A program made the position numbers and the translations under genes. A stretch of DNA of 9,255 nucleotides from an uncultured beta proteobacterium (lineage in GTDB: Bacteria > Pseudomonadota > Gammaproteobacteria > Burkholderiales > Rhodocyclaceae), in the NCBI GenBank assembly GCA_903917505.1, contig CAIXAY010000424.1, positions 1 through 9,255 on the forward strand, in the 5' to 3' direction. A model generated the notes under the pieces. It was not told the DNA's origin. It did no database searches and saw only the letters and a program-made list of their open reading frames with translations. Of this stretch, positions 6,711 through 9,255 are shown piece by piece (position 1 is the first letter of the stretch; each line of letters starts with the position of its first letter).

Positions 6711-6716
6711 TGTCAA
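6711..6716 (-). promoter_or_regulatory. Possible -35 element of the DUF155 gene
   Basis: A perfect TTGACA on the minus strand, 35 bases before the ATG at 6676. No matching -10 is found at 16-18 bases (the sequence there is near TTTCCA), so this is a weak call. If it is used, the transcript would start within a few bases of the start codon. Confidence 0.25.
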
Positions 6717-6805
6717 CAAATCACATGCTAATCCCGTTTCTTGCGTAATGCGAACCGGGCAGCCTCGCCGCGCTGGCCTTTGGACAGCTTCCGATTCGGC
6801 GCAGT

Positions 6806-6820
6806 GTATATCGTATATAC
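6806..6820. promoter_or_regulatory. Perfect inverted repeat GTATAT-CGT-ATATAC in an AT-rich promoter region
   Basis: Two perfect 6-base arms around a 3-base spacer, directly followed by another TA-rich run to 6828, in DNA that is otherwise GC-rich. It lies 31 bases before the H1-like start codon. The run offers several -10-like hexamers (TATACT 6816-6821, TATATA 6821-6826). The best -35-like hexamer, TGGACA (6781-6786), is too far away for the standard spacing. This is most likely the promoter with an overlapping operator; the gene's own ribbon-helix-helix-like product is a natural candidate to bind it. Confidence 0.45.
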
Positions 6821-6838
6821 TATATAAACTTTATCGAT

Positions 6839-6844
6839 GGAGGA
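6839..6844 (+). promoter_or_regulatory. Strong Shine-Dalgarno of the H1-like gene
   Basis: GGAGGA, 7 bases before the ATG at 6852. It rules out the in-frame ATG at 6837, which precedes it. Confidence 0.75.
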
Positions 6845-6851
6845 CCGCGAC

Positions 6852-7421
6852 ATGAGCAATTCCGAACTGAAAACCTCGACGCAGAACAACCCGGCGCCGG
6901 CCGCCGCGGAATCGCCCGCCAAGGCCGAAGCGAAACCGTCGGCAGGCGCCGCAGCGCAGCCGGTCAAGAAACCCGCCAGGGCGCGCGCAAGCGCCGCTGC
7001 GAAGACGCCGGCGAAGGTCGCGGTCGCAGCCGCCGAGAAGGCCGGTCCGCGCCGGCCGGCGACCAAGGCCAAGGCCGCGCCGAAGCGCGAGCCGGCGCAA
7101 GTGGGCGAAACCGGGCCGAAGGCAAAACCCGCCAAGGCAGCGGTTTCGGCGGCCGGCAAAGGTGTCGCCAAAGCCAGCGAGACGGAAAAACCGGGCAAAG
7201 AGAAGAAGCTCAAACTCGTGCGCGACAGTTTCACTTTCCCGGCGGCGGACTATGCCCGGATCGGCATCCTCAAGCAGCGCGCGCTGAAGGCCGGCCATGA
7301 GGTCAAGAAGAGTGAGTTGCTGCGGGCCGGACTGATCGCCCTGTGTGCCTTGTCCGATGCGACTTTGTTGAAGGCGCTGAGCGCCATCGCCAAGCTGAAG
7401 CCCGGCCGTCCCGCCAAATAG
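6852..7421 (+). CDS. Histone H1-like DNA-binding protein: Lys/Ala/Pro-rich tail plus ribbon-helix-helix-like C-terminal domain
   Basis: A 189-residue basic protein with two parts. Residues 1-118 are low-complexity Ala/Lys/Pro with repeated PAK, AKP and KPA units, like eukaryotic H1 tails and bacterial H1-like nucleoid proteins, and are presumably disordered. Residues about 121-178 are compact and look like a ribbon-helix-helix: a strand LVRDSFTFP (122-130), a helix from DYARIGILKQRALKAG (133-148) and a second helix opening with KKSELLRAG (152-160). It ends KPGRPAK, reminiscent of an AT-hook core. The start at 6852 follows GGAGGA at 7 bases. Unlike a one-piece nucleoid protein, it could bind a specific site with the C-terminal domain and coat nearby DNA with the tail. 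The upstream inverted repeat is a plausible target for autoregulation; this is inference. A role in general chromatin compaction is the alternative. Confidence 0.82.
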   Translation: MSNSELKTSTQNNPAPAAAESPAKAEAKPSAGAAAQPVKKPARARASAAAKTPAKVAVAAAEKAGPRRPATKAKAAPKREPAQVGETGPKAKPAKAAVSAAGKGVAKASETEKPGKEKKLKLVRDSFTFPAADYARIGILKQRALKAGHEVKKSELLRAGLIALCALSDATLLKALSAIAKLKPGRPAK

Positions 7422-7439
7422 CGGACGCCTGCCGATCGA

Positions 7440-7454
7440 CCGGGCATGCCCCGG
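7440..7454. terminator. Short GC hairpin between convergent genes
   Basis: CCGGG and CCCGG arms around a 5-base loop, 18 bases past the H1-like stop and before the convergent phosphodiesterase stop. There is no T-run on either strand, so termination here is possible but unproven. Nothing else is seen in the 83-base gap. Confidence 0.25.
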
Positions 7455-7504
7455 CCGAATTGGCGATTGCGGCAACCGGCGCGGCGGCGACGATCAGCCG
7501 CAGC

Positions 7505-8323
7505 TCATTCGATCAGGCGCCCCTGCGCATCGAAGAACGGATAAGGGCCGTCGTAGTCGCCGATCGTCACCGCATGGCTGACGATGCGTCCATCGTTCCA
7601 CCAGTGCAGCAGGTAACCGGGCGGCTCCATGCGGAAGCAGCTCGGCGCGTCCGCATGGAGATCGAACGCAACCTGATGCGCCGGGCTCGGGCTGGTCAGC
7701 ACACGCCGCCCGCCGACCGTGGTCTGGATGTTGCGATGCAGGTGGCCGCAGAGGATCAGTTCGATCTGCGGATGGCGGCCGACGATGTGCTCGAAAGCCT
7801 CGCGGCCGGTCAGGCCGATGGCGTCCATGTGGCCGATGCCGGTCAGGAACGGTGGATGGTGCATGAGCAGCAGGGTCGGGCGTTCGCTCTGCTGCGCGAG
7901 GCTTTCCTCCAGCCAGGCCAGCCGCTCGGCGCACAGTTCGCCGCGGCCTTCGTTCGGCACCACGGTATCCAGACCGATGATGCGCAGCGGATAGCGCTCA
8001 TCGATGGCGAAATGCAGAAAACCTTGCGCCGGGAAATAGCCGTCGCCGGCAAAAGCGGCGCGCATGCCCTCGCGTTCGTCGTGGTTGCCGGGAACGACGA
8101 TGAGCGGTTGGCGCAGCGGGGCGAGCAATGTCTTGAGCCACGCGTATTCTTCCGGATGGCCGAGATCGGTGAGATCGCCGGTCAGCACCACCAGGTCCGG
8201 TTGAGGATCGAGCGCGCAGACTGCGGCCACGCAGCGTTGCAACATCGCGGCGGTGTCGACGCGCCGGTAGGCCAGCCGTCCCGGCGGCTTGATGTGGGTA
8301 TCGCTGATCTGGGCAATGAGCAT
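7505..8323 (-). CDS. Class III metallophosphodiesterase, GpdQ-like (often annotated CpdA-like)
   Basis: A 272-residue binuclear metallophosphoesterase that would hydrolyse phosphodiesters. All metal-site motifs are present: D8-x-H10, GD50 in GDLTD, GN80-H81-D, MHHPP (154-158) and GH194-x-H196. Length, motif spacing, the MHHPP loop with a following M-D, and the end pattern (H..YDGPYPFFD) closely match the Enterobacter glycerophosphodiesterase GpdQ as I recall it. CpdA-type cAMP phosphodiesterases share the same core, so cAMP as substrate is not excluded. The ATG at 8323 is chosen because AGGTGA (8332-8337) lies 8 bases upstream and it gives D8/H10 numbering as in GpdQ. An in-frame GTG at 8335 overlaps that site. 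There is no signal peptide, so the protein is cytoplasmic. It is the second gene after a UgpC/PotA-type ATPase, 27 bases downstream, which suggests cleavage of an imported glycerophosphodiester or similar ester. Confidence 0.9.
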   Translation of the reverse strand: MLIAQISDTHIKPPGRLAYRRVDTAAMLQRCVAAVCALDPQPDLVVLTGDLTDLGHPEEYAWLKTLLAPLRQPLIVVPGNHDEREGMRAAFAGDGYFPAQGFLHFAIDERYPLRIIGLDTVVPNEGRGELCAERLAWLEESLAQQSERPTLLLMHHPPFLTGIGHMDAIGLTGREAFEHIVGRHPQIELILCGHLHRNIQTTVGGRRVLTSPSPAHQVAFDLHADAPSCFRMEPPGYLLHWWNDGRIVSHAVTIGDYDGPYPFFDAQGRLIE

Positions 8324-8331
8324 GGTCGGAT

Positions 8332-8337
8332 TCACCT
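8332..8337 (-). promoter_or_regulatory. Shine-Dalgarno site that sets the phosphodiesterase start
   Basis: AGGTGA on the minus strand, 8 bases from the ATG at 8323. It overlaps the alternative GTG at 8335, which argues against that start. Confidence 0.65.
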
Positions 8338-8350
8338 GTGATCGGGTCGC

Positions 8351-9255
8351 TTACAGAACCATTATCCCGCGCGGATCGACCAGCAGGCGCACCGGCTCAC
8401 CGGCCTGCCAGGCGCGGCGCGCCAGGCTCTCGACGACGATCGGCTGGGTGTCGCCGACATCGACGAAGAGCCGCGTGCGGTCGCCGATGAACAAGGCGGC
8501 GGCGACCGTGCCGTCGAGATCGGCGGCTTCGCCGGCGTCGGCGATGCGCACGTCCTCGGGGCGGAACAGCAATTCGCCGGCCTGTCCGATTGCGCCGGCC
8601 CAGCGCAGGCGGCCCGCTGCGCAGGTGAATCCGTCGGCCGTCATGGTGCCGTGCAGCCGGTTCATCGTGCCGATGAAATTGGCGACCAGCGCCGAGGCCG
8701 GCTGATGGTAGATTTCGCGCGGCGTGCCGATCTGTTCGACGCGGCCATGCGACATGACGATGATGCGGTCGCCGAGCGCCATCGCCTCGGTCTGGTCGTG
8801 CGTGACGTAAATGGTGGTGATGCCGAGCCGGCGCAGCAGCAGGTTGATTTCCACGCGCAGCGCATCGCGCAGCTTGGCGTCGAGGGCGGTCAAGGGCTCG
8901 TCGAGCAGCAAGGCGCGCGGCCGCACGGCCAGGGCGCGCGCCAGCGCCACCCGCTGGCGCTGGCCGCCCGAGAGCTGGTCGATCTGCCGATCGGCGAGCG
9001 CCTCGATGCGCATCATGCCAAGCATTTCGGCGACGCCGGCGCGCTGCTCGGCCGCCGGCAGCTTGCGGATGCGCAGCCCGTAGCCGATGTTCTCGGCCAC
9101 CGTCATGTTGGGAAACAGCGCGTAGGACTGGAAGACCATTCCGACGTTGCGCGCCTCGATGCTTTGCGCCGTCACGTCTTCGTCGTCGAACAGCACCCGG
9201 CCGCCGGCATCCGGTTGTTCGAGCCCGGCGATCAGGCGCAGGGTCGTGGTCTTGC
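8351..9255 (-). CDS. UgpC/PotA-type ABC importer ATPase, 5' end missing
   Basis: The last 300 residues of an ATPase for a binding-protein-dependent importer of the carbohydrate/polyamine/iron/phosphonate group. The window edge cuts inside Walker A: the first full codon is the Walker lysine, followed by TTT. Counting from it, the Q-loop is FQSYALFP (41-48), the signature LSGGQRQ (94-100), Walker B ends LLLDEP (115-120), the D-loop is ALD (123-125) and the switch histidine is in THD (151-153). After GTPREIY (177-182) and the NFIGTMNRL segment comes a TOBE-type regulatory tail containing FRPEDVRI (230-237). About 40 N-terminal residues should lie past the edge. An internal GTG at 9196 is not a start, since the ABC fold runs through it. 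The GpdQ-like gene follows after 27 bases in the same direction, favouring a glycerol-phosphodiester or organophosphate substrate (UgpC-like); phosphonate or spermidine are alternatives. Confidence 0.9.
   Translation of the reverse strand, partial: KTTTLRLIAGLEQPDAGGRVLFDDEDVTAQSIEARNVGMVFQSYALFPNMTVAENIGYGLRIRKLPAAEQRAGVAEMLGMMRIEALADRQIDQLSGGQRQRVALARALAVRPRALLLDEPLTALDAKLRDALRVEINLLLRRLGITTIYVTHDQTEAMALGDRIIVMSHGRVEQIGTPREIYHQPASALVANFIGTMNRLHGTMTADGFTCAAGRLRWAGAIGQAGELLFRPEDVRIADAGEAADLDGTVAAALFIGDRTRLFVDVGDTQPIVVESLARRAWQAGEPVRLLVDPRGIMVL

Noticed and set aside
7505..8323. Reading the phosphodiesterase as a cAMP phosphodiesterase that feeds the cNMP-containing switch protein
   Set aside because: The sequence pattern and operon fit GpdQ better, the two loci are about 5 kb apart with unrelated genes between, and the cNMP domain lacks the usual Arg. 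The link would be speculation.
1..9255. Search by eye for CRISPR arrays, insertion sequences, tRNA genes, attachment sites and origins
   Set aside because: No regularly spaced repeats, transposase motifs, terminal inverted repeats or cloverleaf-like sequences were noticed. The only low-complexity region is the coding Lys/Ala/Pro tail at about 6890-7200.

Overview
The window is about 9.3 kb of gene-dense, high-G+C bacterial DNA. Long shadow reading frames lie opposite most genes, as expected at this base composition. Gene content and protein style suggest a free-living betaproteobacterium, perhaps of the Rhodocyclales or a relative. The main clues are a histone-H1-like Lys/Ala/Pro tail joined to a ribbon-helix-helix-like end, a NitT/TauT-type ATPase with an AAA-associated tail, and a chemoreceptor. 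This assignment is inference; there is no rRNA or marker gene to fix it.

Layout. (1) 82-1392, plus: ATPase of a nitrate/sulfonate/taurine-type importer; its permease is probably just left of the window. (2) 1426-5239, minus: a signalling block. In transcription order it holds a methyl-accepting chemotaxis protein (5239-3626), a STAS anti-sigma-factor-antagonist-type protein (3476-3135) and a 569-residue protein (3135-1426). The last fuses an RsbW-like kinase domain, a cyclic-nucleotide-binding-fold domain and a SpoIIE/PP2C phosphatase domain. The STAS and fusion genes overlap by one base. (3) 5240-5584: divergent control region with a good sigma70-type promoter for a small helical protein of unknown function (5585-5860, plus). 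(4) 5870-6676, minus: membrane-anchored RMD1/DUF155-family protein, convergent with the small gene. (5) 6852-7421, plus: H1-like DNA-binding protein, preceded by an AT-rich promoter region holding a perfect inverted repeat. (6) 7505-9255, minus: an operon end with a UgpC/PotA-type ABC ATPase (5' end cut by the window) followed by a GpdQ-like metallophosphodiesterase, suggesting uptake and hydrolysis of phosphodiesters.

The most interesting item is the STAS plus kinase-sensor-phosphatase pair. It looks like a self-contained partner-switching module in which one polypeptide could both phosphorylate and dephosphorylate the STAS protein. The domain order matches Vibrio SypE (kinase, receiver, phosphatase), which acts on the STAS protein SypA, but the central receiver is replaced by a cyclic-nucleotide-binding fold. 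That fold lacks the usual phosphate-binding arginine. No sigma factor or other output target is encoded here.
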